This document shows positions 7,972 through 17,120 of a DNA stretch of 64,000 bases, piece after piece; positions within the stretch are counted from its first letter, which is position 1, and each line of letters starts with the position of its first letter. The stretch is taken from the NCBI RefSeq assembly GCF_934630535.1, contig NZ_CAKTVU010000004.1, positions 1-64,000 on the forward strand. The letters run 5' to 3'. The position numbers were made by a program, and so were the translations under genes. Under the pieces are notes generated by a model. That model saw only the letters and a list, made by a program, of their open reading frames with translations, was not told the DNA's origin and made no database searches. Source of the stretch: an uncultured Senegalimassilia sp. (GTDB taxonomy: Bacteria > Actinomycetota > Coriobacteriia > Coriobacteriales > Eggerthellaceae).

Positions 7972-10647
7972 ATGGAAGAAATGCCGAAAACCTACGATAC
8001 CGCCGCCGTTGAGCAGCGCATGCTGGACAAGTGGCTTGAAGGCGACTACTACCGTCGCAGCGCCGGCGTCGGCGATTGCACGGTGACCATCCCGCCGCCG
8101 AACGTCACGGGCAAGCTGCATATGGGCCATGCCATGGATGACACCATCCAGGATACCTTCGTTCGCTTCAATCGCATGCGCGGGCTTTCCACGCGTTGGA
8201 TCCTTGGTACGGACCATGCCGGCATCGCCACCCAAACCAAGGTGGACAAGAAGCTTGCCGCCGAGGGCATCTCGCGCCGCGAGATCGGCCGCGACAAGTT
8301 CATCGATGCGTGCTGGGATTGGACCAACGAATACGGTGGGTTCATCGTTGAACAGGTCAAGCGCATGGGCTGCTCCGTCGATTTCTCCGATCCGCACTTC
8401 ACCATGGACGAGGATTACGCCAAGGGCGTGCGCAAGGTGTTTTGCGATTGGTATCACGACGACCTGATCTATCGCGGTAAGCGCATTGTGAACTGGTGCC
8501 CGCATTGCACCACCGCCATCGCCGACGACGAGGCGGAGTACAAGGAGGAAGACGGCCATCTGTGGCATCTGCGCTACCCGCTGGTAGAGCCCATTGATGG
8601 TCAGGAATACATCGTGGTCGCCACCACTCGTCCGGAAACCATGCTCGGCGACACGGGCGTTGCGGTATCCCCGAAAGATCACGACAAGGACAAGTTCGTG
8701 GGCGCGAAGGTCATGCTGCCCATCATGGATCGCGAGATTCCCATCTTCTCCGATTTCTATGTTGACGCGGGCTTCGGTTCCGGTTTCGTGAAGGTCACCC
8801 CCGCCCACGACCCCAACGACTTCGCCATGGGCGAGCGCCACGGCTTGGAGAAGATCAACATCTTCGACGAGACGGCGCATGTTGTGGAAGGCTATGGCCA
8901 GTTCACCGGCATGAGCCGTGAGGAGTGCCGCGAGGCCGTGGTGGCGTGGTTCGAGGAGCATGGCCTGCTCGATCACGTCGAGGACCATCATCATTCGGTC
9001 ATGCACTGCTACCGCTGCGACTCCGCGTTGGAGCCGTGGCTGTCCGAGCAGTGGTTCGTGGCCGTCGATAAGCTGAAGGGCCCGGCCACCGAGGCCGTTA
9101 CCTCCGGCAACATCAAGTTCCACCCCGAGCGCTGGACGCAGTCCTACCTCACCTGGATGGAGAACCTCAAGGATTGGTGCATCTCCCGCCAGCTGTGGTG
9201 GGGCCATCGCATCCCTGTGTTCTACTGCGAGGATTGCGGTTGGGAAGATGCGCTCATGGAAGACGTCGATGTGTGCCCGAAGTGCGGCGGTCATCACGTC
9301 CGTCAGGACGAGGACGTGCTCGATACCTGGTTCTCCAGCCAGCTGTGGACGTTCGCCACGCAGGGATGGCCCGACAACATGGAGCTTCTGAAGGGGCATC
9401 ATCCCACTGCGGCCTTGTTCACCGCGCGTGACATCATCGCGCTGTGGGTTGCGCGCATGATCATGGCCTCTACGTACTTCCTTGATGAGATCCCGTTCCA
9501 TGACGTTGTCATTTACGCCACCATCTTGGCCAAGGACGGCACCCGCATGTCCAAGTCCAAGGGCAACGGCGTCAACCCCATGGACCTTATCGAGAAGTAC
9601 GGTGCGGACGCCATGCGCTTCAACCTGCTGACGCTCGTCACCAACAACCAGGACGTCCGCTTCGATGCCAACATCGACAAGAAGACCCGCGAGCTTATCG
9701 ATAGCCCGCGCACCGAGCAGGCGCGTTCGTTCGTCACGAAGATCTGGAACGCCAGCCGCTTCGTGTTGGGCAACCTTGAGGGCTTCACGCCCGGCAAGCC
9801 CGTAGCGCGCACGCAGGCCGATGCATGGATCTTCAGCCGCCTGGCACGCCTCTCGAAGGTGGTCACGGAGGGAATCACAGCGTACCAGTTCGGCGAGGTT
9901 GCACGTGAGCTGCATAACTTCTTCTGGAACGAGTTCTGCGACTGGTATATCGAGTTCTCCAAGGCCAGCCTGCGCGCTGAAGGCGAGGAGCGTCTGCAGA
10001 CGCAGCGCAATCTGGTGTTCGTGCTGGACAACGCGCTTCGTCTGCTGCATCCGGCCATGCCGTTCGTGACCGAGGCCATTTGGGAGCACCTGCCCAAGGC
10101 GGAAGGCGAGAAGCCCGCGCTGATGGTCGCCGCTTGGCCCGAGCCTGAAACGCTTGCGGCCTGGATCGATCCCGACGCCGAGCGCGCGGTCGGTATGCTG
10201 TGCGGCGTTGTGGGCGCTGTGCGCTCCACGCGCGCCCGCTATGGCATCAGCCCCAAGCAGGAGCTTGCCGTCACGGTGAACGCGCAGCCCGAGAACGTTG
10301 CCGTGCTCGAGGAGCTTTCCTCTCAGATCGAGGCAATGGCCCGCGTGTCCAAGCTCACGGTTGCCGCCGGGGCGTCCAAGCCCGCAGAAAGCGCTGCCGC
10401 GGTGGTCGAAGGCGCCGAGGTGTACAGCGTGCTCACCGGCATGGTCGATTTCGATGCCGAGCGCAGCCGTCTTGCCAAGGAGCAGAAGAAGCTGGCGGGC
10501 GATGCCGCCAAGTTCTCCAAGAAGCTGTCCAATCCGGGCTTCTTGGCAAAGGCCGCTCCCGAAATCGTGGAGAAGGACCGCGCCAAGCTCGCCGAGATTG
10601 AAGATCAACTCGCCCGCGTTGAGACTCAGCTGGCCGAACTTGGATAG
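7972..10647 (+). CDS. valS: Valyl-tRNA synthetase
   Basis: 891 aa class I aminoacyl-tRNA synthetase charging tRNA-Val. The HIGH-type motif is HMGH at 50-53 within PPNVTGKLHMGHAMD, and the KMSKS-type motif is MSKSK at 526-530. The editing domain (about 190-340), zinc-like cysteine pairs (YCEDCGW and CPKCGG), an anticodon-binding region and the C-terminal coiled coil (residues about 825-890) are all present. ATG 7972 begins one base after clpX; an in-frame ATG at 7981 is an alternative start. No T-box leader is possible given the spacing. Confidence 0.97.
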   Translation: MEEMPKTYDTAAVEQRMLDKWLEGDYYRRSAGVGDCTVTIPPPNVTGKLHMGHAMDDTIQDTFVRFNRMRGLSTRWILGTDHAGIATQTKVDKKLAAEGISRREIGRDKFIDACWDWTNEYGGFIVEQVKRMGCSVDFSDPHFTMDEDYAKGVRKVFCDWYHDDLIYRGKRIVNWCPHCTTAIADDEAEYKEEDGHLWHLRYPLVEPIDGQEYIVVATTRPETMLGDTGVAVSPKDHDKDKFVGAKVMLPIMDREIPIFSDFYVDAGFGSGFVKVTPAHDPNDFAMGERHGLEKINIFDETAHVVEGYGQFTGMSREECREAVVAWFEEHGLLDHVEDHHHSVMHCYRCDSALEPWLSEQWFVAVDKLKGPATEAVTSGNIKFHPERWTQSYLTWMENLKDWCISRQLWWGHRIPVFYCEDCGWEDALMEDVDVCPKCGGHHVRQDEDVLDTWFSSQLWTFATQGWPDNMELLKGHHPTAALFTARDIIALWVARMIMASTYFLDEIPFHDVVIYATILAKDGTRMSKSKGNGVNPMDLIEKYGADAMRFNLLTLVTNNQDVRFDANIDKKTRELIDSPRTEQARSFVTKIWNASRFVLGNLEGFTPGKPVARTQADAWIFSRLARLSKVVTEGITAYQFGEVARELHNFFWNEFCDWYIEFSKASLRAEGEERLQTQRNLVFVLDNALRLLHPAMPFVTEAIWEHLPKAEGEKPALMVAAWPEPETLAAWIDPDAERAVGMLCGVVGAVRSTRARYGISPKQELAVTVNAQPENVAVLEELSSQIEAMARVSKLTVAAGASKPAESAAAVVEGAEVYSVLTGMVDFDAERSRLAKEQKKLAGDAAKFSKKLSNPGFLAKAAPEIVEKDRAKLAEIEDQLARVETQLAELG

Positions 10648-10682
10648 TTTGCGAAGGAATTCGCAGCTAGCGGACCAAAAGC

Positions 10683-10711
10683 TTGCACGATAGGGGCAAT
10701 GGCGGTATACT
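10683..10711 (+). promoter_or_regulatory. Promoter of rplS
   Basis: TTGCAC (10683-10688), a 17-bp spacer and TATACT (10706-10711) make the best -35/-10 match in the window. It lies about 60 bp before the rplS start. Confidence 0.8.
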
Positions 10712-10770
10712 GTCCAATCGTGTCTTGTGACAAGTAAAGGTTTTACTGAACATATAAGAAGGAACAGGCA

Positions 10771-11118
10771 ATGGATATCATTCGCGCAATCGAGCAGCAG
10801 CAGATCAAGTCCGATCTTCCCGAATTCCACGTTGGCGACAACGTCAAGGTTCACTACCGCATCACCGAGGGTAACCGTGAGCGTATCCAGGTGTTCCAGG
10901 GCGACGTGATCCGTCGCCACGGTCATGGCGTTCGCGAGACGTTCACCGTCCGTAAGATCAGCTTCTCCATCGGCGTTGAGCGTACCTTCCCGGTGCATTC
11001 CCCGAAGATCGACAAGATCGAGGTCACGCGTAAGGGCGACGTCCGTCGCGCCAAGCTGTACTACCTCCGCGACAAGGTGGGCAAGGCCGCCAAGATCAAG
11101 GAGAAGTCCTTCCGCTAA
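10771..11118 (+). CDS. rplS: 50S ribosomal protein L19
   Basis: 115 aa. The sequence has the typical L19 features: an N-terminal helix (MDIIRAIEQQQIKSDLPEF), then GDNVKVHYRITEGNRERIQVFQG and the C-terminal RRAKLYYLRD. It sits at the interface of the 30S and 50S subunits. The ATG follows AAGGAAC. It has its own promoter and strong terminator, and is not accompanied by the common partners rpsP, rimM and trmD in this window. Confidence 0.98.
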   Translation: MDIIRAIEQQQIKSDLPEFHVGDNVKVHYRITEGNRERIQVFQGDVIRRHGHGVRETFTVRKISFSIGVERTFPVHSPKIDKIEVTRKGDVRRAKLYYLRDKVGKAAKIKEKSFR

Positions 11119-11143
11119 GCCGACATTCGGCATTTGCGACTTC

Positions 11144-11180
11144 AAGAACCCCTCGTCCGATTGGAGGAGGGGTTCTTTTT
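11144..11180 (+). terminator. Intrinsic terminator after rplS
   Basis: AAGAACCCCTC (11144-11154) pairs with GAGGGGTTCTT (11167-11177), continuing into a TTTTT tract. Confidence 0.9.
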
Positions 11181-11394
11181 GGTTCGAGAATGCATGTTCT
11201 GCCTGAGCATCCATTGGATAGGGCTTTATCTGCTCGAACGGGAAAGCTCCGAGGGATTTGGGTTCTACGTGGTTGTTGGGCGCTCGTGCTCATCCCGATC
11301 GTGCGTTCTCGATTGCGATTTCGATATAGGCCGCTTGCGCGTTAGGGGATGGTAGCGGTCTTGCGTTCGTTTGCGTTATATGGGAGAGGAAACC

Positions 11395-12174
11395 ATGGGT
11401 CCAACGGTTGCGGAGATCAAATCGAAGCTGCAAGCTGCCGATGCTGCCGAGTTCGCCGTTCTCGAGCGGTCGTTGGTCGCAGACACGCGAAAGGGCGTGC
11501 GTGCGGCGGTAGAATCGGCGCGAAGGCGACTTGCCGCCGAGGCCCAGGAATCAGCGCGTTTAGAGGGCATGTACTCGTTCCAAAGCGATATCGCCCACGG
11601 CGGTATCGTGGTCGGCCTTGACGAGGTTGGCCGGGGCCCGTTGGCGGGCCCGTTGGCTGTTGGCGCCGTGGTTCTGCCGGAACAGCCGCATATCCCGGGA
11701 CTCAACGATTCCAAGCAAGTGAAACCGGAGTCGCGCGAGGCGATCGCGCGTCGTATCAAGGAGATAGCAGTTGCCTGGACGGTACAGTACGTTTCACCCG
11801 AGGATATCGACGCCAATGGGATGACGGCATCGTTGTTGAAGGCGTTTCGGGGCGCTCTTGCAGTGGTGGAGTCCGCTGGCGTGAAGCCCGATACGGTGTT
11901 GCTGGATGGCAACCCCTTGCATATGGACCCGCGCGAGGTGAACGTGGTGAAGGGCGATGGGAAGTGCGCTTCCATCGCCGCCGCCTCCATTGTGGCGAAG
12001 GTCGAACGTGATGCGCTTATGTGCGAGTATGCTCGGCAATACCCGGAGTACGATTTCTCTTCTAACAAAGGATACGCAAGCGCGGCGCATATCCAGGCTA
12101 TCAAAGAGCATGGGCTTTGCCCGATTCACCGGGCTTCTTTTTGCCACGCATTCACGCAGGAAAGCCTGTTCTGA
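11395..12174 (+). CDS. rnhB: Ribonuclease HII
   Basis: About 259 aa. It removes RNA from RNA-DNA hybrids and misincorporated ribonucleotides. The catalytic core has GLDEVGRGPLAGP with the adjacent Asp-Glu pair, LNDSKQV, and GDGKCASIAAASIVAKV. An N-terminal helical extension of about 70 residues precedes the core, as in several Gram-positive RNase HII proteins. ATG 11395 follows GAGAGGAAA; an upstream in-frame ATG at 11371 has no ribosome site. It heads the rnhB-yraN-comM-dprA-trmFO-xer group, although a strong terminator separates it from yraN. Confidence 0.95.
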   Translation: MGPTVAEIKSKLQAADAAEFAVLERSLVADTRKGVRAAVESARRRLAAEAQESARLEGMYSFQSDIAHGGIVVGLDEVGRGPLAGPLAVGAVVLPEQPHIPGLNDSKQVKPESREAIARRIKEIAVAWTVQYVSPEDIDANGMTASLLKAFRGALAVVESAGVKPDTVLLDGNPLHMDPREVNVVKGDGKCASIAAASIVAKVERDALMCEYARQYPEYDFSSNKGYASAAHIQAIKEHGLCPIHRASFCHAFTQESLF

Positions 12175-12256
12175 TCGGGGTGCTTGTGCGGATTCCGGCG
12201 TTGCATGCGTGGTCGGGCGGCGGTAGCAGGCGGCAATGCCAGTACGTGCGAACATG

Positions 12257-12309
12257 AAGACTCCCGCGCCTTTGCCGTAGCGTTCGGCAAAGGCGCGGGA
12301 GTCTTTTGT
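12257..12309 (+). terminator. Very strong intrinsic terminator after rnhB
   Basis: A 21-bp perfect stem (12257-12277 with 12285-12305), a seven-base loop and a TTTTGTT tail. It lies 80 bp after the rnhB stop. Confidence 0.93.
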
Positions 12310-12566
12310 TCTAGCCTAGCTTGGCCGTTCGACGGTTTCGCCGGCGATGATCGGCGTTGGGAAGGGGTGCGCCCCCTGTGCGAGGTCCTTGTGCGAAGGT
12401 GAGTTATCTCGCCCTTGCGCCCCAATTCGGCACCCTTAGATATGGATGCGCGAAGCCCTTCATTCCCGGCTCTGCAAGTTTGAGCGGGGCTATCTGCAAG
12501 GTCTGCACAAGGGTTGTGCAAGATGGTGTCGTTAAGGTGGGTCATAGCGAGGAAAGGAGACCAGCT
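12310..12566. other. Leader/intergenic region of yraN
   Basis: With the sequence before the terminator this is a gap of almost 400 bp. It contains the rnhB terminator and a perfect inverted repeat (12504-12520). The reading frame of yraN is open through part of it but lacks a ribosome site until 12551-12560. I recognise no gene or known RNA here. Confidence 0.5.
12504..12520. repeat. Inverted repeat TGCACAA-GGG-TTGTGCA
   Basis: Perfect 7-bp arms around GGG, 46 bases before the yraN start. It could be an operator or a small RNA hairpin. Confidence 0.4.
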
Positions 12567-13241
12567 ATGGCCGAATCGCGGCATATCAAGCAAGGAAACG
12601 AACAGAGCCCGAACCAGGTGGGACGATCAGCTGCACGCAACACCGAAGATGCCGTGACCGGAAAACGGTTACGAGAACAAGGGGAAGGGTGCACCGATTG
12701 TGGTGCATCTGCTGAAATGCCTGGTCAAAATAGGGAAGAGCTCAAACGTGGCTGCTGCCCTGCGGAGGCGGATGGCGGTGATGATGAAGCTGCTGCTGTT
12801 TCGCGTACCGATAAGGATGAATCTGCGCAGAGTCCATCCGAGCGCGCCGAGAGCGCTGACGACCAGCCCAATCTTCACAACAAGCGCCTTGGTCGTTTAG
12901 GTGAAGACGTTGCTGCGCGTTATCTGGTGTCGCGCGGTTATGAGATCATCGCGCGAAACTGGACGTGCCAGGCTGGCGAGGCCGATATCATCGCGCGCGA
13001 TGATGATATCTTGGTCTTCGCCGAGGTGAAGACGCGATCGAGCACGGAAAAAGGCTTTCCCAGCGAGGCGGTTGATAGCAAGAAGCGCGGGAAGTACCTT
13101 AAGATCGCCGAACTGTTCATAAGCAGATACGATGTGGGTGATGTGCAGGTGCGTTTCGACGTCATGTCGCTCGTGGTTACCGATAACGCCCATGCAACGA
13201 TCCGCCATTACATCAACGCGTTCGGAACCGAGTCGCAATGA
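12567..13241 (+). CDS. yraN: YraN/UPF0102 family protein with long disordered N-terminus
   Basis: 224 aa. The C-terminal 115 residues are the UPF0102 domain: LGRLGEDVAARYLVSRGYEI, then GEADIIARDDDILVFAEVKTR, the E-D-ExK arrangement of restriction-endonuclease-like folds. The first 105 or so residues are low complexity, Glu/Ser/Gln-rich and likely disordered; usual YraN proteins have only the domain. ATG 12567 follows GGAAAGGAG. The biochemical role of the family is not settled; the association with recombination genes suggests DNA handling. Its TGA overlaps the comM ATG (ATGA), indicating translational coupling. Confidence 0.85.
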   Translation: MAESRHIKQGNEQSPNQVGRSAARNTEDAVTGKRLREQGEGCTDCGASAEMPGQNREELKRGCCPAEADGGDDEAAAVSRTDKDESAQSPSERAESADDQPNLHNKRLGRLGEDVAARYLVSRGYEIIARNWTCQAGEADIIARDDDILVFAEVKTRSSTEKGFPSEAVDSKKRGKYLKIAELFISRYDVGDVQVRFDVMSLVVTDNAHATIRHYINAFGTESQ

Positions 13242-14728
13242 GCGCGTCATGCGTAGTGCATGCCGCCACCTTGCGCGGCGTGCAGGCGGTTCCCGTTGAG
13301 GTCGAGGTCTGCGTGGGTAATGGGATGCCGGGTTTTTCGGTCGTCGGCATGGCCGATGCCTCGGTGCAGGAATCGCGTGAGCGCGTACGCGCTGCCTTGC
13401 GGGCTTGCGGCTTCGATATGCCAAACAGCAAGGTGGTGGTCAACCTTGCGCCGAGCGCCTTGCGCAAGACCGGCTCGGGGTTCGATCTTCCCATAGCTAT
13501 AGGCCTGTTGTGCGCTACGGGCCAGGTGAGGCCTGCGGTGCTCGATGGCGCGCTGTTCGCCGGCGAACTGTCCTTGGAAGGGGTTGTGCGGCCGGTCGCC
13601 GGCTTGCTCGCATATGCGTTGTGCGCTCAGCGGCAGGGATATGCCCTTGTCAGCGCTGCTGAGGAAGGTGCCGGTCGGATAGAGGGCATAAGGCGGCACG
13701 TCATCGAGTCGCTCGGACAGTTGCGTCGTGGGCAGTTCGCCGAACTTGGCGGCGCATTGGCGCCCGAAAAGCCCCAGGAGCTTGATTTTCGCGACATCGC
13801 CGGCCACGGCATGGCGAAACGTGCGTTTCAAATCGCCGCGGCAGGCGGTCATGGTCTGCTCATGATGGGTCCTCCCGGCTCAGGGAAGACCATGCTTGCG
13901 TCACGACTGCCTTCTATCCTTGCGCCTTTGTCGCGCTCTGAGGCGCTTGAAGCTGCGGTCATCCATTCCGTTGCCGGACGGGATGCTGCGCCGCTGTTGG
14001 CGGGCATCAGACCGTTCCATGCGCCGCACCACTGTGCAAGTTTGGCCGGTTTGGTGGGCGGAGGCTCGCCTCCGCGCCCGGGCGCCATATCGTTGGCGCA
14101 CAACGGCGTGCTGTTCTTGGACGAGCTGCCCGAGTTCGCGCCTTCGGTGCTGCAGGGCATCCGACAGCCCATGGAGGCCGGCGAGGTGGTGGTCATGCGC
14201 GCCGACGGCAGCGTGCGGTTCCCTGCGCGCTTCATGCTGGTGGCGGCCGCCAACCCCTGTCCGTGCGGGTTTTTCGGCGACTCCGAACGGTCATGCACGT
14301 GCTCGCAGCGCCAGGTGCACCAGTACCAGGGACGCGTGGGCGGGCCGCTCATGGATCGTATCGACGTGCATATCGATGTTGCCCGCATCCCGCCGGGCCA
14401 GGTGCTGTCAACGGGGCACGGGACTTCGTCGGCTAAGCTGCGCGAAGGCGTGCTTTCGGCCAGGGAATACGCATCGTGGCGTCGCAGCACCACGGGCTTG
14501 GATGAGCGTGCGCGTCAGGCCGAGGTGCTGGTCGAGCCATGTGCCATGAGCGACGCCGACCGCGCTTTCATGGAGAAGCTTGCCTCATCGGGGTCTATGA
14601 GCGGACGAGCCATCATGCGCACGCTTGCGCTCGCCCGGACCATCGCCGATATGGAGCAGGTTCCCAAGGTGGGCCGCGATCACCTATGCGAAGCGGTCGG
14701 CTTTCGATTGCGCGAAGGCGGTGTGTGA
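13238..14728 (+). CDS. comM: ComM/YifB family Mg-chelatase-like AAA+ ATPase
   Basis: 496 aa. An N-terminal Lon-protease-like domain (VVHAATLRGVQAVPVEVEV) is followed by an AAA+ core with Walker A GPPGSGKT at 211-218, the LFLDELPEF Walker B and a four-cysteine segment (NPCPCGFFGDSERSCTCS) typical of the family. ComM is a branch-migration helicase that widens recombination tracts during natural transformation. It overlaps yraN by 4 bp and dprA by 1 bp, so the three form one operon devoted to incoming or recombining DNA. Confidence 0.93.
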   Translation: MSASCVVHAATLRGVQAVPVEVEVCVGNGMPGFSVVGMADASVQESRERVRAALRACGFDMPNSKVVVNLAPSALRKTGSGFDLPIAIGLLCATGQVRPAVLDGALFAGELSLEGVVRPVAGLLAYALCAQRQGYALVSAAEEGAGRIEGIRRHVIESLGQLRRGQFAELGGALAPEKPQELDFRDIAGHGMAKRAFQIAAAGGHGLLMMGPPGSGKTMLASRLPSILAPLSRSEALEAAVIHSVAGRDAAPLLAGIRPFHAPHHCASLAGLVGGGSPPRPGAISLAHNGVLFLDELPEFAPSVLQGIRQPMEAGEVVVMRADGSVRFPARFMLVAAANPCPCGFFGDSERSCTCSQRQVHQYQGRVGGPLMDRIDVHIDVARIPPGQVLSTGHGTSSAKLREGVLSAREYASWRRSTTGLDERARQAEVLVEPCAMSDADRAFMEKLASSGSMSGRAIMRTLALARTIADMEQVPKVGRDHLCEAVGFRLREGGV

Positions 14729-15702
14729 TGGCGGTTGGCAAACCTGAGGGGCAGAGCCTGCAGTTGGCTGGGATGAGGACGGTGCTGCTGCCCGACGACC
14801 CCCGGTTTCCCGCCGCTTTGCGCGCCATTCCGCGACCGCCGAAGCGGCTCTATGTGCTCGGCGATCCCGAGGCGCTTGCAGAAGGCCTTGCCGTGGTCGG
14901 GGCGCGCAAAGCCACGCCTTACGGCATCGGGGCGGCGAAGCGCTTCGCGCGGCTTGCGGCGCAGCGGGGCATCGCGGTGATATCCGGCGGCGCACGGGGG
15001 TGCGATGCCGCCGCGCACGAGGCGGCGCTCTCCGAAGGCGCGCCCACGGTGGTGTTTCTAGGCGGCGGATGCGATGTCCCGTACCCTCGGGAGCACGCGG
15101 GCCTGTTCGAGCGGATAGCGCTGTCGGGCGGAGCGGTGGTCTCCGAGCACGCTTGGGACGCGCCCGCTTTGCCTCAACAGTTCCGCACGCGGAACCGGCT
15201 CATAGCGGGCCTTGCGCGGGCTACGCTCATCGTGGAGGCGGGTTTGCCTTCGGGTACCTTCTCCACCGCCGATGAGGCGCTTGCGGCGGGCCGTGATGTG
15301 CTGGTGGTTCCGGGGGCTATCAACTCCGCTTCCTCGAAAGGGGCGAATCGTCTGCTCGTACAGGGCGCGGCTCCCGTGGTCGACGATGAATCGTTTTCCG
15401 ATGTGCTGTTCAGCGTGTTCGGTTGCTTGAAGATGCAGGAAGCAAGTGAGCTGGCTGGGGAAGGGGGTCGGTCCGGTTCGGGCGGCTTGAAGGGCGCTCG
15501 CGGTGCAAAACGTGTGCCCGCGGATCCGATTGCGGCTGCGCTGCAGGCGGAGCCGCTCGGGATGGAGCAGCTCTTCGAGCTGGCGAGCGAGCACTGCGGC
15601 AAGCGGGATGCGCGCGTTTGGCTGATGGAGCGGTTGACGATAGGCGAGCAGGCGGGGTTGTTCGCGCGTTATCCTGATGGGCGTTGGGGGCCAACGGTCT
15701 AG
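14728..15702 (+). CDS. dprA: DNA-processing protein DprA
   Basis: About 324 aa. The Rossmann-like core has VVGARKATPYG, SGGARGCDAAAHEAA, FLGGGCDVPYP and the RNRLIAGLA motif. DprA loads RecA on incoming single-stranded DNA. A C-terminal winged-helix-like segment (residues about 265-320) follows a Gly-rich linker; the N-terminal SAM-like domain is short or absent. The ATG shares its first base with the comM TGA. An upstream in-frame extension overlapping comM is unlikely. Confidence 0.93.
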   Translation: MAVGKPEGQSLQLAGMRTVLLPDDPRFPAALRAIPRPPKRLYVLGDPEALAEGLAVVGARKATPYGIGAAKRFARLAAQRGIAVISGGARGCDAAAHEAALSEGAPTVVFLGGGCDVPYPREHAGLFERIALSGGAVVSEHAWDAPALPQQFRTRNRLIAGLARATLIVEAGLPSGTFSTADEALAAGRDVLVVPGAINSASSKGANRLLVQGAAPVVDDESFSDVLFSVFGCLKMQEASELAGEGGRSGSGGLKGARGAKRVPADPIAAALQAEPLGMEQLFELASEHCGKRDARVWLMERLTIGEQAGLFARYPDGRWGPTV

Positions 15703-15706
15703 CGTC

Positions 15707-15715
15707 TGGTATGCT
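15707..15715 (+). promoter_or_regulatory. Extended -10 promoter placing a start point at the trmFO ATG
   Basis: TGGTATGCT, a TGn-extended -10 box, ends seven bases before ATG 15723. Transcription would start at or next to the A of the ATG, giving a leaderless mRNA; no Shine-Dalgarno precedes the codon. Confidence 0.5.
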
Positions 15716-15722
15716 ATGGCGC

Positions 15723-17120
15723 ATGGATACTATGAAACGAATCTCAATCATCGGAGCCGGCCTTGCGGGAAGCGAGGCGGCTTTGCAACTAGCGGACCGA
15801 GGGTTCTCGGTCCGCCTTGTGGAAATGCGTCCCGAAAAGGGAACGCCCGTGCACAAAACCGGCTTGTGCGCCGAGCTGGTCTGCTCGAACAGCCTGAAGA
15901 GCACGAAGCCGGAAAGCGCGGCGGGCATGCTGAAAGCCGAGCTTGCCGCGCTCGGCTCGCAAGTGCACGCCGCTGCCCTTGACAACGCCGTGGCGGCCGG
16001 CGGCGCCCTTGCGGTCGATCGCGAGGCGTTCGCCCGTCAGATAACGCAGCGCATCCAGGGGCACCCCGGGATTAACTTGGAGCACGCGGAGGTATGCACG
16101 GTGCAGCAGGCCTGCGAAGGCGCCGATGCCGTCATCTTGGCGTCCGGTCCGTTGACTTCCGATGCTTTGGCTGAATCGCTGTCCCAGATTACCGGGTCGG
16201 ACCATATGGCGTTCTACGATGCGGCGGCTCCCATCGTCATGGCCGATTCGCTGGACATGGGCAAGCTGTTCCGTCAAAGCCGCTACGAGGATGCGGGCGG
16301 GCAGGTGGGCGATTACCTGAACGCGCCGTTTTCGCGCGAAGAATACGAGGCGTTCATCGAGCAGCTGGTTGGCGCCGATCGCGTGATCCGCCGCGAATTC
16401 GAAACACGCGATTTGTTCCAGGCCTGCCAGCCTATCGAGGAGATCGCCCGCAAAGGCGTCGATGCGCCTCGCTTCGGCACGCTTAAGCCCGTCGGTCTGA
16501 CCGATCCCGCCACGGGCAGGCGCCCGTGGGCGGCGTTGCAGCTGCGCGCCGAGGATGCTCACGGGGAAAGCTATAACCTGGTGGGTTTCCAAACCAACTT
16601 GACGTTTCCCGAGCAAAAGCGCGTGTTCCGCATGATTCCCGGCTTGGAACAGGCGGAGTTCGCGCGTTATGGCGTCATGCATCGCAACACCTTCATCAAC
16701 GCTCCGAAGCTGCTGACGCCTGAGCTTCGACTGCGCAGCGTAAGTGGCGTTGAAACGCCGGTGTTCGTGGCGGGTCAATTGGCGGGTACCGAGGGTTATT
16801 GCGAGGCCATCCGCTCCGGGCTTCATGCGGCGCTGCATGTGGCCGCGCTGTTCGGTGGCGTGAAGGCTCCGCAGCTGCCGGCGGAAACGGCGTTCGGTGC
16901 ATTGCTGGCATACGCCACCAGCCCCGAAACGGTCGATTACCAGCCTATGCACGTGAACTTCGGCATCATGGAGCCGCTTGAGCAGCGAATCCGCAACAAG
17001 GGGCAGCGCTATGCCGCCTATGCCGAGCGCGGGGCGCAAGCCCTTGAGCGTTATTGCGGCGAGTTGCGCGCTTGCGGGCTTTTGGGCTGCGCGGGGGAAG
17101 CTGTCGGGCATGACGCCTAA
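15723..17120 (+). CDS. trmFO: Folate-dependent tRNA (uracil-54-C5) methyltransferase TrmFO
   Basis: About 465 aa FAD enzyme that makes ribothymidine at position 54 of tRNAs using methylenetetrahydrofolate. The N-terminal dinucleotide-binding motif GAGLAGSEAA, the VEMRPEKGTPVHKT segment, the CSNSLKS motif and the C-terminal GQLAGTEGYCEA are characteristic. Start 15723 or the in-frame ATG at 15732 are both possible; neither has a ribosome site. It starts 20 bp after dprA and overlaps the xer gene by 11 bp. topA, usually between dprA and trmFO in Firmicutes, is missing. Confidence 0.95.
   Translation: MDTMKRISIIGAGLAGSEAALQLADRGFSVRLVEMRPEKGTPVHKTGLCAELVCSNSLKSTKPESAAGMLKAELAALGSQVHAAALDNAVAAGGALAVDREAFARQITQRIQGHPGINLEHAEVCTVQQACEGADAVILASGPLTSDALAESLSQITGSDHMAFYDAAAPIVMADSLDMGKLFRQSRYEDAGGQVGDYLNAPFSREEYEAFIEQLVGADRVIRREFETRDLFQACQPIEEIARKGVDAPRFGTLKPVGLTDPATGRRPWAALQLRAEDAHGESYNLVGFQTNLTFPEQKRVFRMIPGLEQAEFARYGVMHRNTFINAPKLLTPELRLRSVSGVETPVFVAGQLAGTEGYCEAIRSGLHAALHVAALFGGVKAPQLPAETAFGALLAYATSPETVDYQPMHVNFGIMEPLEQRIRNKGQRYAAYAERGAQALERYCGELRACGLLGCAGEAVGHDA

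Noticed and set aside
7939..11214. 1091-codon frame on the minus strand opposite valS
   Set aside because: A shadow of the GC-rich third codon positions of valS and rplS. It has no recognisable protein motif and crosses the rplS promoter and terminator. Similar antisense frames opposite tig, dnaG, rsmB and the acyl-CoA synthetase were rejected for the same reason.
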